Assembly (NCBI GenBank): GCA_934663645.1
Contig: CAKUKR010000010.1
Span: 1 to 44,627 of the forward strand
From: an uncultured Muribaculaceae bacterium
GTDB lineage: Bacteria; Bacteroidota; Bacteroidia; Bacteroidales; Muribaculaceae
Length of the DNA: 44,627 nt
Direction: 5' to 3'
Shown: piece after piece, positions 8,524-18,646 of the stretch
Numbering within the stretch: position 1 is the stretch's first letter
Layout: each line of letters begins with the position of its first letter
Program-made: the position numbers and the translations under genes
Notes under the pieces: model-generated
Databases searched by the model: none
Told to the model about the DNA's origin: nothing
What the model saw: the letters and a program-made list of their open reading frames with translations, nothing else

Positions 8524-8823
8524 CCAGCTTGCCTTCTTGACGCCGGGTATCAGGCCTGCCGAAGCCATCTCGCGGAACTGGATACGTGAGATGCCGAACT
8601 GACGCATATATCCTTTCGGACGGCCTGTGATCTCGCAACGGTTGTGAAGACGAACTCGCGAGGCGTTACGGGGCAGCTTCTGGAGCTTTGTGAGAGCCTC
8701 GTAGTCGATGTTGCCGTTTTCGTCGGCGAGGGCAGCCTTCTTGAGGGCAGCCTTGCGCTCGGCGTATTTGGCAACCATGCGCTGACGCTTCACTTCACGC
8801 GCTTTCATTGATTCTTTTGCCAT
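8521..8823 (-). CDS. rpsN: 30S ribosomal protein S14 (uS14), zinc-free form
   Basis: S14 is a late 30S head protein. This is the long form at 100 residues without the CxxC zinc motif ([20 protein letters not shown]; then [19 protein letters not shown]). It lies 5 nt after rplE. Its stop codon is embedded in a strong inverted repeat, after which rpsH starts only 175 nt later. Confidence 0.97.
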   Translation of the reverse strand: MAKESMKAREVKRQRMVAKYAERKAALKKAALADENGNIDYEALTKLQKLPRNASRVRLHNRCEITGRPKGYMRQFGISRIQFREMASAGLIPGVKKASW

Positions 8824-8828
8824 GTGTC

Positions 8829-9368
8829 TTATTTTTTGAAGGGTAAACCGAATTTCTTGAGCAATGCGAATCCCTCCTCGTCAGTGTTGGCAGAAGTCAC
8901 GAATGTGATGTTCATACCCTGCAGCTTGGGGACATTGTCAATGTTGATCTCCGGGAAAATGATCTGCTCGGTGATGCCGAGAGTGTAGTTGCCGCGTCCG
9001 TCGAGCTTGGAGTTGATACCCTTGAAGTCACGGATACGGGGCAGTGCCACACGCACGAGCCTCTCGAGGAATTCGTACATTCTGTCGCGACGGAGGGTGA
9101 CCATCACGCCAATGGGCATTTTCTTGCGCAGCTTGAAGTTTGAGATGTCCTTGCGCGACACAGTAGCAACGGCTTTCTGGCCGGTAATGGCTGTGATCTC
9201 GTTGATTGCAGTCTCGATGAGCTTCTTGTCCTGAGTGGCAGCGCCGAGGCCCTGATTGATGACAATCTTCTCGAGGCGAGGCACCTGCATCACTGTAGTA
9301 TAGTTGAACTCCTTGGTGAGCTCAGGAACGATACGCTCCTTATAGTCTTTGCTAAGTGTAGTGCTCAT
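8829..9368 (-). CDS. rplE: 50S ribosomal protein L5 (uL5)
   Basis: L5 binds 5S rRNA and contacts the P-site tRNA and S13. The 179 residues include [19 protein letters not shown] and [19 protein letters not shown], both family signatures. It lies 2 nt after rplX and 5 nt before rpsN. Confidence 0.98.
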   Translation of the reverse strand: MSTTLSKDYKERIVPELTKEFNYTTVMQVPRLEKIVINQGLGAATQDKKLIETAINEITAITGQKAVATVSRKDISNFKLRKKMPIGVMVTLRRDRMYEFLERLVRVALPRIRDFKGINSKLDGRGNYTLGITEQIIFPEINIDNVPKLQGMNITFVTSANTDEEGFALLKKFGLPFKK

Positions 9369-9370
9369 GG

Positions 9371-9691
9371 TTATTTGATCTCCTCTCCTGATTTTTTAGA
9401 ATAACGAACTGTCTTTCCAGCCTCATTCTTGCGGCGGCCGATGCGGGTCGGCTTGCCAGACTTGGGGTCGATGAGATTGAGGTTGGAAATGTGAATGGGA
9501 GCCTCCATCTGCACGATACCTCCCTGAGGATGCTTGGCTGTCGGCTTGGTGCTCTTCGAGACCATGTTCAGACCTTCCACAAAGGCACGGTTCTTCTTGA
9601 CCTGCACCTCGAGGACACGACCGGTCTTGCCCTTGTCGTCGCCGGCATTGACATAGACCGTGTCACCCTTTTTAATATGAAGTTTTGCCAT
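9371..9691 (-). CDS. rplX: 50S ribosomal protein L24 (uL24)
   Basis: L24 starts large-subunit assembly. The frame is open further upstream, to 9730, but the family start is [20 protein letters not shown] at 9691, giving 106 residues with the KOW motif at about residues 8-35 ([19 protein letters not shown]). The longer version would overlap rplN. It lies 19 nt after rplN. Confidence 0.97.
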   Translation of the reverse strand: MAKLHIKKGDTVYVNAGDDKGKTGRVLEVQVKKNRAFVEGLNMVSKSTKPTAKHPQGGIVQMEAPIHISNLNLIDPKSGKPTRIGRRKNEAGKTVRYSKKSGEEIK

Positions 9692-9710
9692 ATTTGCTCT
9701 ATTTATTGGA

Positions 9711-10076
9711 TTAAAGCACCTCGGGTGCAAGTGAGACGATTTTCATGTTCGCGGCACGGAGCTCGCGGGCTACCGGTCCGAAGATACGAGTGCCTCGGAT
9801 ATCCCCGTCATTCTTGAGGAGAACACAGGCGTTGTCGTCGAAACGGATGTAGCTGCCATCCGGACGGCGGATTTCCTTCTTGGTACGCACCACGATAGCC
9901 TTTGAGACTGTACCCTTCTTGACTTCAGAGGAGGGGATGGCGCTCTTGATAGTCACAACGATTATATCGCCCACTGAAGCATAACGGCGACCAGTACCGC
10001 CAAGCACATGGATGCAGAGTGCTTCTTTCGCACCACTGTTATCCGCTACTGTCAAACGTGATTCACTCTGTATCAT
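9711..10076 (-). CDS. rplN: 50S ribosomal protein L14 (uL14)
   Basis: L14 sits at the subunit interface. The 121 residues begin [20 protein letters not shown] and end [13 protein letters not shown], a close family match at the usual length. The start lies 2 nt after the rpsQ stop. Confidence 0.98.
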   Translation of the reverse strand: MIQSESRLTVADNSGAKEALCIHVLGGTGRRYASVGDIIVVTIKSAIPSSEVKKGTVSKAIVVRTKKEIRRPDGSYIRFDDNACVLLKNDGDIRGTRIFGPVARELRAANMKIVSLAPEVL

Positions 10077-10078
10077 AA

Positions 10079-10336
10079 TTACTTAACTTTTTCGATGATT
10101 TCTACAAGTCTCCATCTCTTGGTCTTGCTCAGGGGGCGTGTCTCCATCAGGCGCACAGTGTCGCCGATTGAGCACTCGTTCTTCTCGTCATGAGCGTGGT
10201 ACTTCTTTGTCTTGTTGACAAACTTGCCGTAGATGGGGTGCTTCTCCTTCCACTTGATTTCGACTGTGATGGTCTTGTCAGCCTTGTTGCTGGAAACAAC
10301 CCCAATTCTTTCCTTTCTTAAATGTCTTTTTTCCAT
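10079..10336 (-). CDS. rpsQ: 30S ribosomal protein S17 (uS17)
   Basis: S17 is a primary 16S rRNA binder with an OB fold. The 85 residues include [18 protein letters not shown] and [20 protein letters not shown], both typical. It lies between rpmC and rplN. Confidence 0.98.
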   Translation of the reverse strand: MEKRHLRKERIGVVSSNKADKTITVEIKWKEKHPIYGKFVNKTKKYHAHDEKNECSIGDTVRLMETRPLSKTKRWRLVEIIEKVK

Positions 10337-10358
10337 TTTCGTTGATTGATTAGAGGGA

Positions 10359-10571
10359 TTATTCGTTTACTGACTTGAGAGCAGCGAGCTCTTTCTGACG
10401 CAGGATAGTCTTCATTCGGGCAATCGCGCGACGGTCAGCGGTGATCTTCGCGGGATTGTCGATGGGAGAGATCGCGTGCGTTACTTTCAATTCACGATAA
10501 GCCTTCTCTGCGGCCTCGATGCTGGCCTGCAGCTCCTGAATGCTTAATTCCTTGATTTCTTCCTTTTTCAT
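10359..10571 (-). CDS. rpmC: 50S ribosomal protein L29 (uL29)
   Basis: L29 is a small helical protein at the exit tunnel rim that helps dock trigger factor and SRP. The 70-residue protein shows the two-helix pattern and the signature [20 protein letters not shown]. Gaps to rplP and rpsQ are 17 and 22 nt. Confidence 0.97.
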   Translation of the reverse strand: MKKEEIKELSIQELQASIEAAEKAYRELKVTHAISPIDNPAKITADRRAIARMKTILRQKELAALKSVNE

Positions 10572-10588
10572 TGGTTATAAATAGAGTT

Positions 10589-11020
10589 TTAGATGTTCTG
10601 TGAGGGGTCATAGTCCCTGCGGACTACAAACTTGGTCAGCACCGGGAGCTTCTGGGCTGCAAGGCGCAGCGCTTCCTTGGCGACATCGTAGCTTACGCCT
10701 TCCACCTCGATGATGATGCGTCCGGGGGTAACAGGTGCCACGAAGCCTTCGGGATTACCTTTACCCTTACCCATACGCACCTCGGCAGGCTTCTTCGTAA
10801 TGGGTTTGTCCGGGAAGATGCGTATCCAGATCTGGCCCTGACGCTGCATGTAACGTGTTACGGCGATACGAGCAGCCTCAATCTGACGGCCTGTGATCCA
10901 CTTGGATTCGAGGGTTTTGATGCCAAACGAGCCGAAAGCCAGCTGGTTACCTCTCTGGGCTTCACCCTTCATACGCCCCTTTTGCGAGCGGCGGAATTTA
11001 GTTTTTTTCGGTTGTAACAT
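10589..11020 (-). CDS. rplP: 50S ribosomal protein L16 (uL16)
   Basis: L16 organises the A-site tRNA elbow region. The 143 residues start [19 protein letters not shown] and contain [19 protein letters not shown], the conserved loop carrying the arginine that is hydroxylated in E. coli. It follows rpsC by 14 nt. Confidence 0.98.
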   Translation of the reverse strand: MLQPKKTKFRRSQKGRMKGEAQRGNQLAFGSFGIKTLESKWITGRQIEAARIAVTRYMQRQGQIWIRIFPDKPITKKPAEVRMGKGKGNPEGFVAPVTPGRIIIEVEGVSYDVAKEALRLAAQKLPVLTKFVVRRDYDPSQNI

Positions 11021-11034
11021 TGTCTTTCAGTTGT

Positions 11035-11760
11035 TTAACGGTTGCTGTTCTTCTTGTTGCGGAAACCGCCCTTTCTGCCGCCAGGGCGAGAGTTATCCTT
11101 CTGCCCGATAGCGTAAGAGGGAGTGAGTTCGTGCTTTCCGTAGATTTCGCCACGGCAGATCCACACCTTGATGCCGACGATGCCGACCTTGGTGAGAGCC
11201 TCTACGAGCGCGTAATCGATGTCAGCGCGGAGAGTGTGAAGCGGTGTGCGTCCCTCCTTGAACATCTCGGAACGAGCCATTTCAGCTCCGTTGAGACGGC
11301 CGCTGACCTGGATCTTGATGCCCTCCGCGCCCATGCGCATAGTTGAGGAGACGGCCATCTTGACAGCACGGCGGTAAGCCACCTTGTTCTCAATCTGGCG
11401 AGCCACGTTGGCAGCCACGATTTCAGCGTCGAGCTCGGGGCGCTTGATTTCGTGGATGTTTATCTGAACTTCCTTGGAAGTGAGGTTCTTGAGTTCCTCC
11501 TTGAGCGCATCTACATCCTTGCCGCCCTTGCCGATGATCATGCCGGGGCGAGAAGTGCAGATAGTCACTGTCACCATCTTGAGTGTACGCTCAATAATAA
11601 TTCTAGAGACACTTGCCTTAGCGAGGCGGGCACGGAGGTATTTGCGGATCTTAGAATCTTCGAGCAGAGTCTTGCCGTATTTCTTGCCACCGTACCAGTT
11701 GGAGTCCCAACCGCGGATAACACCGAGACGGTTGCTGATTGGATTTACTTTCTGTCCCAT
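11035..11760 (-). CDS. rpsC: 30S ribosomal protein S3 (uS3)
   Basis: S3 forms part of the mRNA entry channel. The 241 residues contain the N-terminal KH type 2 domain with its GxxG loop ([19 protein letters not shown]) and the C-terminal domain with [12 protein letters not shown] basic tail rich in Gly, Arg and Lys closes the protein. It lies 5 nt after rplV. Confidence 0.98.
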   Translation of the reverse strand: MGQKVNPISNRLGVIRGWDSNWYGGKKYGKTLLEDSKIRKYLRARLAKASVSRIIIERTLKMVTVTICTSRPGMIIGKGGKDVDALKEELKNLTSKEVQINIHEIKRPELDAEIVAANVARQIENKVAYRRAVKMAVSSTMRMGAEGIKIQVSGRLNGAEMARSEMFKEGRTPLHTLRADIDYALVEALTKVGIVGIKVWICRGEIYGKHELTPSYAIGQKDNSRPGGRKGGFRNKKNSNR

Positions 11761-11765
11761 TTAGA

Positions 11766-12173
11766 TTAGTCGTTAGAATTATTGTTAATAGCGTCAACGA
11801 AGATAGTCACGTGATTGGAGCGCTTGCGGATTCGGTAGCCGCGGCCCTGGGGCGCAGGGCGGAGACGCTTGAGCATGGGAGCGCAGTCCACGAAGACAGT
11901 CGAGACGAAAAGTTCGCCGGACTGAGCCTTGCGCTGGTTCTTCTCCTCCCAGTTGGCTATGGCAGAGCGGAGGAGCTTGTAGACTTTGCGTGCAGCCTCC
12001 TTGTTCGAGAATTTGAGAATACCGAGGGCTTTGAACACTTCCTTTCCTCTGATCATGTCCACCACGAGACGCATCTTGCGCGGGGAAGAGGGGACATTGC
12101 GCAGTTTGGCGAAGTACTCGCTCTTGCGCGCTTCCTTGATCAGGTCGGCTGATTGTCTTTTTCTTTTACCCAT
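11766..12173 (-). CDS. rplV: 50S ribosomal protein L22 (uL22)
   Basis: L22 lines the peptide exit tunnel with its beta-hairpin loop, here around [20 protein letters not shown]. The 135 residues include [19 protein letters not shown], a family signature. The N-terminus is slightly longer than in E. coli L22 (110 residues). It lies 40 nt after rpsS. Confidence 0.98.
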   Translation of the reverse strand: MGKRKRQSADLIKEARKSEYFAKLRNVPSSPRKMRLVVDMIRGKEVFKALGILKFSNKEAARKVYKLLRSAIANWEEKNQRKAQSGELFVSTVFVDCAPMLKRLRPAPQGRGYRIRKRSNHVTIFVDAINNNSND

Positions 12174-12213
12174 TGTATGTAGTTGTATTATTTGCTTGAA
12201 TTATATTGTGGCC

Positions 12214-12483
12214 TTATTTCTTCTTGTTGCCTGCGTGACCACGGAAGGTGCGTGTGGGAGCGAACTCTCCGAGCTTGTGGCCTACCATGTTTTCAGTTAC
12301 GTAGACAGGGATGAATTTGTTACCATTGTGAACCGCGAAAGTGTGGCCGACGAAGTCGGGGGAAATCATCGAGGCACGGCTCCAGGTCTTGATGACGGAC
12401 TTTTTGCCGCTTGCTTCCATGGCTTCCACTTTCTTTTCGAGCTTTACGCTGATAAACGGACCTTTCTTTAGTGAACGACTCAT
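12214..12483 (-). CDS. rpsS: 30S ribosomal protein S19 (uS19)
   Basis: S19 sits in the 30S head and pairs with S13. The 89 residues begin [18 protein letters not shown] and include [20 protein letters not shown] and [16 protein letters not shown], both diagnostic. It lies 22 nt after rplB. Confidence 0.98.
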   Translation of the reverse strand: MSRSLKKGPFISVKLEKKVEAMEASGKKSVIKTWSRASMISPDFVGHTFAVHNGNKFIPVYVTENMVGHKLGEFAPTRTFRGHAGNKKK

Positions 12484-12505
12484 AGTTGTCTTAGATTAAT
12501 CAAAT

Positions 12506-13333
12506 TTACTTTTTCCTTCTTTCGATGATGTACTTGGAAGAATGCTTCTTGGGCGAGCGAGTCTTCTTACCCTTAGCGTAGAGTCCAGTACGGGAACGCG
12601 GGTGTCCGCCAGACTGGCGGCCTTCACCACCACCCATGGGGTGGTCAACAGGGTTCATGACGACACCACGGTTGTGTGGGCGTCTGCCGAGCCAGCGTGA
12701 ACGGCCGGCCTTGCCGCTCTGCTCGAGGGCGTGGTCGGAGTTGCCGACAACGCCGACAGTAGCACGGCAGGTGAGCAGCACCTTGCGTGTTTCACCGGAA
12801 GGCAATTTGATAATCGCGTATGCGCCTTCACGAGACGTCAACTGAGCGAATGTACCGGCAGAGCGTGCCATGCAGGCACCCTGGCCGGGACGTAGTTCGA
12901 TACAATGGATGAGGGTACCGACGGGGATTTTTGCCAGGGGGAGGGCATTGCCGACTTCGGGGCTTACGTCCTCGCCGCTGATGACGGTCTGACCGACCTC
13001 GAGTCCGTTGGGGGCGATGATGTACGCCTTCTCGCCGTCCTTGTAGAAGAGCAGCGCGATGCGGGCTGAGCGGTTAGGGTCGTACTCGATAGTCTTTACG
13101 ACTGCGGGTATGCCGTCTTTGTTTCTCTTGAAGTCAATGAGACGCAATTTTCTCTTGTGGCCGCCACCGCGATAGCGAGTGGAGAGGTGGCCAGAGCTGT
13201 TGCGGCCACCGGTAGAGCGTTTGCCGACTGTAAGAGACTTTTCTGGTGTAGTAGCAGTGATGGTTCCTTTGAATACACCAATAATCTTGTGTCTTTGCCC
13301 AGGGGTGGTGGGCTTAAATTTTCTTACTGCCAT
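12506..13333 (-). CDS. rplB: 50S ribosomal protein L2 (uL2)
   Basis: L2 is required for subunit association and supports the peptidyl transferase centre. The 275 residues contain the RNA-binding core and the highly conserved C-terminal loop [14 protein letters not shown] with its catalytic-centre His. It lies 5 nt after rplW. Confidence 0.98.
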   Translation of the reverse strand: MAVRKFKPTTPGQRHKIIGVFKGTITATTPEKSLTVGKRSTGGRNSSGHLSTRYRGGGHKRKLRLIDFKRNKDGIPAVVKTIEYDPNRSARIALLFYKDGEKAYIIAPNGLEVGQTVISGEDVSPEVGNALPLAKIPVGTLIHCIELRPGQGACMARSAGTFAQLTSREGAYAIIKLPSGETRKVLLTCRATVGVVGNSDHALEQSGKAGRSRWLGRRPHNRGVVMNPVDHPMGGGEGRQSGGHPRSRTGLYAKGKKTRSPKKHSSKYIIERRKK

Positions 13334-13338
13334 TATTG

Positions 13339-13629
13339 TTAGATGTTACTGTAAAAGTCGATTTTTTGTCCTTCAGCCACCTTGATGTATGCCTTTTTGA
13401 AGGCATCCTTGCGGCCTCTGATGAGTCCGCCCTTTGTCCAGCGTTGCTTGCGCTTGCCGGCGTAGTTGGCTGTTGTCACACTTACGACGCGCACATTGTA
13501 GAGCTTCTCGACGATGTCCTTGATTTGAAACTTGTTGGCGTCGGGAGATACCGCAAAGGTGTAGCAGTTAAGCTTTTCGCTCAATGCTGTCGCCTTTTCC
13601 GTGAGTATCGGTTTGATTTGTATGTCCAT
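13339..13629 (-). CDS. rplW: 50S ribosomal protein L23 (uL23)
   Basis: L23 is the exit-tunnel docking site for trigger factor and SRP. The frame opens at 13659, but the family start is [19 protein letters not shown] at 13629, giving 96 residues and no overlap with rplD. The C-terminal [19 protein letters not shown] is typical of the family in Bacteroidetes. Confidence 0.96.
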   Translation of the reverse strand: MDIQIKPILTEKATALSEKLNCYTFAVSPDANKFQIKDIVEKLYNVRVVSVTTANYAGKRKQRWTKGGLIRGRKDAFKKAYIKVAEGQKIDFYSNI

Positions 13630-13648
13630 TTTCTGACGTGCGTTGAAA

Positions 13649-14278
13649 TTAAAGTTCATTTATCTGTCCGACGCTATCTTCAGTCATGATGATGGCATCA
13701 TTGTTCAACACTGTGTACGCATTCAGCTCCATAGCCTGAGCCATGAGGGCGTTAGGTACGTTGCGAACAGACAAAAGTACATTTTTATCTGGATTCGACA
13801 AAACGAGGAGGACTTTTTTATCCTCGAGTTTGAAGTTTTTGGCCAGCTCGATGTAGCTTTTTGTTCTGGGAGCGTCGAAAGTGAAGTTCTCCACCACGAT
13901 GATGTGGCCTTGCTGCTGCTTTGCGGTGAGTGCAAGGCGGCGTGCGAGTCTCTTCACCTTTTTGTTCAATTTCGTTCTATAGTCACGGGGACGGGGACCG
14001 AAGACAGTACCACCACCACGGAGCAGCGGGGAGTTGATGTCGCCGCGACGTGCGCCGCCGCCGCCTTTCTGGCGGCCGAGCTTGCGTGTCGAGCCTGACA
14101 CTTCACTGCGCTCCTTGCTCTTATGAGTACCTTGTCTCTGGTTGCCCAGGAACTGCTTGACGTCGAGATATACTGTGTGCTCGGCATTACCTTCGTGTTC
14201 GCACGCGAAGACGTTGTCATTGAGAACGACCTTGCGGCCGGTGTCTTCTCCTTTGATGTTGAAAACTGCTACTTCCAT
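13649..14278 (-). CDS. rplD: 50S ribosomal protein L4 (uL4)
   Basis: L4 reaches into the exit tunnel with an extended loop (here near [20 protein letters not shown]). In E. coli it represses the S10 operon. The 209 residues match the family. The start overlaps the rplC stop by one base, which suggests translational coupling. No L4-type leader is visible before rpsJ. Confidence 0.98.
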   Translation of the reverse strand: MEVAVFNIKGEDTGRKVVLNDNVFACEHEGNAEHTVYLDVKQFLGNQRQGTHKSKERSEVSGSTRKLGRQKGGGGARRGDINSPLLRGGGTVFGPRPRDYRTKLNKKVKRLARRLALTAKQQQGHIIVVENFTFDAPRTKSYIELAKNFKLEDKKVLLVLSNPDKNVLLSVRNVPNALMAQAMELNAYTVLNNDAIIMTEDSVGQINEL

Positions 14279-14895
14279 TATTTCTCGACTAAAACGATTG
14301 AACCTTTGGCTCCGGGGACAGAACCTTTAATTACTAACAAGTTGTGTTCAGGCATCACTTTGATGACCTGAAGATTCTGGACAGTGACACGCTCGTTGCC
14401 CATGTGCCCGGCCATGCGGAGGCCTTTGAAGACCTTTGCGGGATACGAGCAGGCGCCGATGGCACCGGGTGCGCGGAGTCGGTTGTGCTGGCCGTGGGTA
14501 GACTGTCCCACGCCGCCGAAACCGTGGCGCTTCACAACGCCCTGGAAACCTTTACCCTTGCTTGTGCCGACAACATCGACAAAGCCGCCCTCCTGGAAGA
14601 GTTCGACAGTGAGAGTGTCGCCCAGCGTGGGGAGTGTTTCAAAAGCTTTGAACTCGGCCAAGTGTCTTTGGGGGGCTACTCCAGCCTTCTTGAAGTGACC
14701 AGCCTCGGGCTTGTTGGTGTGCTTCTCCTTTTTCTCCATGAAGCCTACCTGGACTGCCTCGTAGCCGTCGTTCTCAAGAGTCTTGATCTGAGTAACCACA
14801 CAAGGACCTGCTTCGATAACAGTGCACGGAATGTTCTTTCCGTCGGCACTGAAAACGGATGTCATTCCGATTTTCTTTCCAATTAATCCTGGCAT
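14278..14895 (-). CDS. rplC: 50S ribosomal protein L3 (uL3)
   Basis: L3 is an early assembly protein whose extended loop reaches the peptidyl transferase centre. The 205 residues start [20 protein letters not shown] and include the loop [20 protein letters not shown], where E. coli L3 has the methylated Gln. It lies 47 nt after rpsJ. Confidence 0.98.
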   Translation of the reverse strand: MPGLIGKKIGMTSVFSADGKNIPCTVIEAGPCVVTQIKTLENDGYEAVQVGFMEKKEKHTNKPEAGHFKKAGVAPQRHLAEFKAFETLPTLGDTLTVELFQEGGFVDVVGTSKGKGFQGVVKRHGFGGVGQSTHGQHNRLRAPGAIGACSYPAKVFKGLRMAGHMGNERVTVQNLQVIKVMPEHNLLVIKGSVPGAKGSIVLVEK

Positions 14896-14942
14896 TTCTT
14901 ACTTATGTTATTGATAGGTGTTTTACTTGAGATGAGTGTGCA

Positions 14943-15248
14943 TCAAACCTTGATTGACACGTCCACGCCGCTGGGGAGTTCGAGCTTCATCAGCGCGTCG
15001 ATAGTCTTCGTGGTCGAGCTGTAGATGTCTATCAGGCGCTGATAGGCTGAGAGCTGGAACTGCTCACGGGACTTTTTGTTGACGAATGTGGAGCGGTTTA
15101 CTGTGAAGATGCGCTTGTGTGTGGGCAGGGGTATCGGGCCGCTGACCACTGCGCCTGTTGATTTCACTGTCTTGACGATCTTGTCGGCCGACTTGTCGAC
15201 CAAGTTGTGATCGTAAGATTTGAGTTTGATTCTGATTTTTTGGCTCAT
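14943..15248 (-). CDS. rpsJ: 30S ribosomal protein S10 (uS10)
   Basis: S10 is a 30S head protein that also works as NusE in antitermination. The 101 residues start [20 protein letters not shown] and end with the usual GVDVSIKV. It lies only 14 nt after fusA, so the S10 block is transcribed on from the str genes with no separate leader. Confidence 0.98.
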   Translation of the reverse strand: MSQKIRIKLKSYDHNLVDKSADKIVKTVKSTGAVVSGPIPLPTHKRIFTVNRSTFVNKKSREQFQLSAYQRLIDIYSSTTKTIDALMKLELPSGVDVSIKV

Positions 15249-15262
15249 ATTGTGGTGGTATT

Positions 15263-17386
15263 TTATTTCAATAAATCTACACGGCCCTGAACCTCTGTCA
15301 GGACGTTCTTGGCGATTGAGTTGCTGACCTCAGCGTAGTGGCTGAACGACATAGTGCTTGTAGCACGGCCGGAGGTGATGGTACGGAGGGCTGTCACGTA
15401 GCCGAACATCTCGGCAAGCGGTGCTTTGGCCTTTACGATGCGTGCGCCGCTGCGGCTTGTTTCCATGCCTTCTACCTGTCCGCGACGCTTGTTGAGGTCG
15501 CCTATTACGTCACCCATGCTTTCCTCGGGCGTAACGACTTCGATCTTCATGATAGGCTCGAGCAGCACGGGGCCTGCCTTTTCGCAGCCTTTCTTGAACG
15601 CCTGAATAGCGCAAAGCTCGAATGACAGCTGGTCGGAGTCAACGGGGTGGAAGCTGCCGTCGAGGAGGGTCACCTTGAGCTGCTCAACGGCATATCCGGC
15701 GAGGACGCCGTTCTTCATGGCAGTCTGGAAGCCCTTCTGCACGGAGGGGATGTATTCCTTAGGCACGTTGCCGCCCTTGACTTCGTCAACGAACTGGAGG
15801 TTGCCCTCGAAGCCCTCGTCAACCGGCTCGATGCGGACGATGATGTCGGCAAACTTACCGCGACCGCCGGTCTGCTTCTTGAATGTCTCGCGGAGCTCAA
15901 CCGGCTTGGTGATGGTTTCCTTGTATGTAACCTGGGGACGGCCCTGGTTGCACTCTACCTTGAACTCGCGGCGGAGACGGTCGATGATGATGTCGAGGTG
16001 AAGCTCGCCCATACCGGAGATGACAGTCTGGCCGGTCTCCTCGTTGGTCTCAACGCGGAATGTCGGGTCTTCCTCTGCCAGCTTCTGGAGGCCGACGCCG
16101 AGCTTGTCGAGGTCTTTCTGTGTCTTGGGTTCAACAGCGATGCCAATCACGGGATCGGGGAACTCCATGGCCTCGAGGACGATGGGGTTGTTCTCGTCGC
16201 AGAGTGTGTCACCGGTGCGGATGTCCTTGAAGCCTACGCCTGCGCCGATGTCGCCGCAGCCGATCATCTCTTTGGGGTTCTGCTTGTTGGAGTGCATCTG
16301 GAAGAGGCGTGAAATACGCTCCTTCTTGCCTGAGCGGCTGTTAAGCACGTAGCTGCCGGCCTCGACATTGCCGGAGTAAACGCGGAAGAAGCAGAGACGG
16401 CCTACGTAGGGGTCGGTTGCAATCTTGAACGCGAGGGCGCACATCGGGGCTTCGGGAGAAGGCTCGCGAGTGAGGATTTCCTCGGTATCGCCAACGGCAT
16501 GGCCTTCGACTGCACCGGCATCCTCGGGAGAGGGGAGGTAAGCGCAGACAGCGTCGAGCAGAGTCTGCACGCCCTTGTTCTTGAACGAGGAGCCGCAGAT
16601 CATCGGGTTGACCTGCATAGAGAGCGTAGCCTTGCGGATAGCTGCACGGATTTCGTCCTCGGTGATGGAAGCGGGGTCGTCGAAATACTTGCCCATAAGC
16701 TCCTCGTCAAACTCGGCGAGGGTCTCGAGCATCTTGTCGCGGTATTCCTCGGCCTCGTCCTTGAGGTTGGCGGGGATATCCTCAATGCTGTATTCAGCGC
16801 CCATAGTCTCGTCGTGCCAGAAGATGGCCTTCATTGTCACGAGGTCAACAACGCCCTTGAAAGTCTCCTCGGCGCCGATAGGTATCTGAATGGGGAGCGG
16901 GGTTGCGCCGAGCACTTCGCGCACCTGGCGTACAACCTCGTAGAAGTTTGCGCCTGAGCGGTCCATCTTGTTGACGTAACCGATACGTGGCACGTTGTAT
17001 TTGTCGGCCTGACGCCATACGGTCTCGCTCTGGGGCTCAACGCCTCCGACTGCGCAGAAAGCAGCGACAGCACCGTCGAGCACACGGAGGGAACGTTCTA
17101 CCTCAACAGTGAAGTCAACGTGTCCCGGGGTGTCAATCAGGTTGATTTTGTATTTGTTGTCACCATATTTCCAGAACGTGGTGGTAGCTGCGGAGGTGAT
17201 AGTGATACCGCGCTCTTGTTCCTGCTCCATCCAGTCCATGGTGGCAGCGCCGTCATGAACCTCACCGATCTTGTGTGTCAGGCCGGTGTAGAAAAGTATA
17301 CGCTCTGAAGTGGTAGTCTTGCCGGCATCGATATGAGCCATGATGCCGATATTACGAGTGAATTTGAGTTCGTCGTGTTTTGCCAT
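15263..17386 (-). CDS. fusA: Elongation factor G
   Basis: EF-G drives GTP-dependent translocation and, with RRF, ribosome recycling. At 707 residues it has all five domains. Motifs are G1 AHIDAGKT at residues 17-24, RGITITSAA for the switch region, [12 protein letters not shown] and a G5 of the form CGSSFKNKG. It lies between rpsG (18 nt) and rpsJ (14 nt). There is no tuf gene next to it, a typical Bacteroidetes str arrangement. It is a full-length EF-G with an intact P-loop, so it should be the translocating paralogue. Confidence 0.97.
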   Translation of the reverse strand: MAKHDELKFTRNIGIMAHIDAGKTTTSERILFYTGLTHKIGEVHDGAATMDWMEQEQERGITITSAATTTFWKYGDNKYKINLIDTPGHVDFTVEVERSLRVLDGAVAAFCAVGGVEPQSETVWRQADKYNVPRIGYVNKMDRSGANFYEVVRQVREVLGATPLPIQIPIGAEETFKGVVDLVTMKAIFWHDETMGAEYSIEDIPANLKDEAEEYRDKMLETLAEFDEELMGKYFDDPASITEDEIRAAIRKATLSMQVNPMICGSSFKNKGVQTLLDAVCAYLPSPEDAGAVEGHAVGDTEEILTREPSPEAPMCALAFKIATDPYVGRLCFFRVYSGNVEAGSYVLNSRSGKKERISRLFQMHSNKQNPKEMIGCGDIGAGVGFKDIRTGDTLCDENNPIVLEAMEFPDPVIGIAVEPKTQKDLDKLGVGLQKLAEEDPTFRVETNEETGQTVISGMGELHLDIIIDRLRREFKVECNQGRPQVTYKETITKPVELRETFKKQTGGRGKFADIIVRIEPVDEGFEGNLQFVDEVKGGNVPKEYIPSVQKGFQTAMKNGVLAGYAVEQLKVTLLDGSFHPVDSDQLSFELCAIQAFKKGCEKAGPVLLEPIMKIEVVTPEESMGDVIGDLNKRRGQVEGMETSRSGARIVKAKAPLAEMFGYVTALRTITSGRATSTMSFSHYAEVSNSIAKNVLTEVQGRVDLLK

Positions 17387-17404
17387 TTTAGGGATAATCT
17401 CGGA

Positions 17405-17881
17405 TTAGAAACGGAAGTGTGCAAAAGCACGGTTAGCCTCAGCCATGCGGTGCATGTCCTCTTTGCGCTTGAATGCGCCGCCCTGCTCGTTGAAAGCGTC
17501 CATGATTTCGGCTGCGAGCTTGTCGGCCATGGTCTTGCCGCCGCGTTTGCGTGCGAAGATGATGAGATTTTTCATAGAAATGGACTCCTTGCGGTCGGGG
17601 CGGATTTCAGTAGGCACCTGGAAAGTCGCGCCACCGATACGGCGGGACTTCACCTCCACCTGGGGAGTTACGTTTTCGAGGGCTTTCTTCCATATTTCGA
17701 GGGCAGACTTCTCCTCGTTGGGCATCTTGGCCTTCACGGTCTCGAGTGCCGTATAGAAGATGGTATAAGCGGTGTTCTTCTTGCCGTCATACATGAGGTG
17801 GTTGACGAACTTTGTCACGCGCTGGTCATTGAAAACAGGATCCGGCAGGATCACTCTTTTCTTAGGTTTTGCCTTTCTCAT
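17405..17881 (-). CDS. rpsG: 30S ribosomal protein S7 (uS7)
   Basis: S7 nucleates 30S head assembly and represses str operon translation in E. coli by binding the rpsL-rpsG spacer. The 158 residues start [20 protein letters not shown] and end [15 protein letters not shown]. The 142-nt gap from rpsL and the hairpin within it would suit a similar S7 site. That regulation is inferred. Confidence 0.98.
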   Translation of the reverse strand: MRKAKPKKRVILPDPVFNDQRVTKFVNHLMYDGKKNTAYTIFYTALETVKAKMPNEEKSALEIWKKALENVTPQVEVKSRRIGGATFQVPTEIRPDRKESISMKNLIIFARKRGGKTMADKLAAEIMDAFNEQGGAFKRKEDMHRMAEANRAFAHFRF

Positions 17882-17927
17882 TGATGTTTGTTTAGTGTTT
17901 TTGTTTTTGGCTGCTTTTTACATCTTC

Positions 17928-17949
17928 AACGCCCCTCTCTCGGGACGTT
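17928..17949 (-). promoter_or_regulatory. Hairpin in the rpsL-rpsG spacer
   Basis: AACGCCCC at 17928-17935 and GGGACGTT at 17942-17949 form an 8-bp stem with one wobble pair and a 6-nt loop. It lies in the 142-nt spacer where E. coli carries the S7 translational operator. Resemblance to that operator is by position only. Confidence 0.4.
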
Positions 17950-18023
17950 TACTCAACCGATAGCCATCCAATAAATCAAAAACGGATTAAGAAATTTGAT
18001 TTGAGTTGTAAGATGCCGCTTGG

Positions 18024-18407
18024 TTATTTCTTGGCGGCTTTGGGACGTTTTGCTCCGTACTTGGAACGACGCTGTGTACGGCCCTGTACACCGGCGGTAT
18101 CGAGCGTGCCGCGCACGATGTGGTAACGCACACCAGGGAGGTCTTTCACACGACCGCCGCGCACCATCACGATGGAGTGTTCCTGCAGGTTGTGGCCTTC
18201 ACCGGGGATGTAGGAGTTGACCTCCTTGCCGTTTGTCAGGCGCACACGAGCTACCTTTCTCATTGCCGAGTTAGGTTTCTTCGGGGTTGTGGTGTATACT
18301 CTGACACACACACCACGGCGCTGCGGACATGAATCCAATGCCGGTGACTTGCTCTTGTCCTTGAGAACAACACGTCCCTTTCTTACTAATTGCTGAATTG
18401 TTGGCAT
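18024..18407 (-). CDS. rpsL: 30S ribosomal protein S12 (uS12)
   Basis: S12 controls decoding accuracy at the A site. The 127 residues include [19 protein letters not shown] with Lys43 and Lys44 and [13 protein letters not shown]. Both streptomycin-resistance hot spots carry the sensitive-type lysine. It is the first gene of the ribosomal cluster, about 140 nt downstream of a consensus promoter. Confidence 0.98.
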   Translation of the reverse strand: MPTIQQLVRKGRVVLKDKSKSPALDSCPQRRGVCVRVYTTTPKKPNSAMRKVARVRLTNGKEVNSYIPGEGHNLQEHSIVMVRGGRVKDLPGVRYHIVRGTLDTAGVQGRTQRRSKYGAKRPKAAKK

Positions 18408-18489
18408 TCTTAGTCTCTTTTATTTTTGTATGACTTATAATTTCTTTCCGTACCCCCAGCCGACACAGCCCACACATCGAAACACCGCC

Positions 18490-18512
18490 AACAGCCTGAC
18501 AAACAGACTGTT
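18490..18512 (-). promoter_or_regulatory. Hairpin in the rpsL leader
   Basis: Within the roughly 140-nt untranslated leader of rpsL, AACAGCCTG at 18490-18498 pairs with CAGACTGTT at 18504-18512 (9 bp, one wobble, 5-nt loop). No T-run follows on the minus strand, so it is not a terminator. A leader of this length before the first gene of the operon is a likely control point. Confidence 0.4.
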
Positions 18513-18549
18513 AGAAGCATCATGCGGGCATAGCCCTCTGAAAGTGGTG

Positions 18550-18581
18550 CAAAGTTACTACTAATTAGCGAGTTATGCAAG
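18550..18581 (-). promoter_or_regulatory. Promoter of the rpsL-rplQ cluster
   Basis: The minus strand has CTTG at 18578-18581, a 20-nt spacer and TAACTTTG at 18550-18557. This fits the Bacteroidetes primary sigma consensus (TTTG - about 20 nt - TAnnTTTG). Transcription would start near 18545 and give a leader of about 140 nt before rpsL. Confidence 0.75.
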
Positions 18582-18591
18582 CCTTTCGAGC

Positions 18592-18623
18592 AAAAAAATG
18601 CAGCGCCGCAGGGAGGCACTGCA
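18592..18623 (-). terminator. Intrinsic terminator of the GlmU-like gene
   Basis: On the minus strand, 24 nt past the stop of the nucleotidyltransferase gene, arms at 18615-18623 and 18599-18607 form a 9-bp stem with one wobble and a 7-nt loop. Seven T follow (18592-18598). The T-run lies about 10 nt upstream of the -33 box of the ribosomal promoter, so the two units are separated very compactly. Confidence 0.8.
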
Positions 18624-18646
18624 ATGAGCGAAAAGCCGCAAGGCTG

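Noticed and set aside
15647..16312. Long plus-strand open frame (221 codons) opposite fusA
   Set aside because: It mirrors the codon pattern of fusA on the other strand, has no family features or promoter, and such shadows are common in GC-rich conserved genes.
16499..16957. Plus-strand open frame of 152 codons opposite fusA
   Set aside because: Antisense shadow of EF-G with no start context or recognisable domain.
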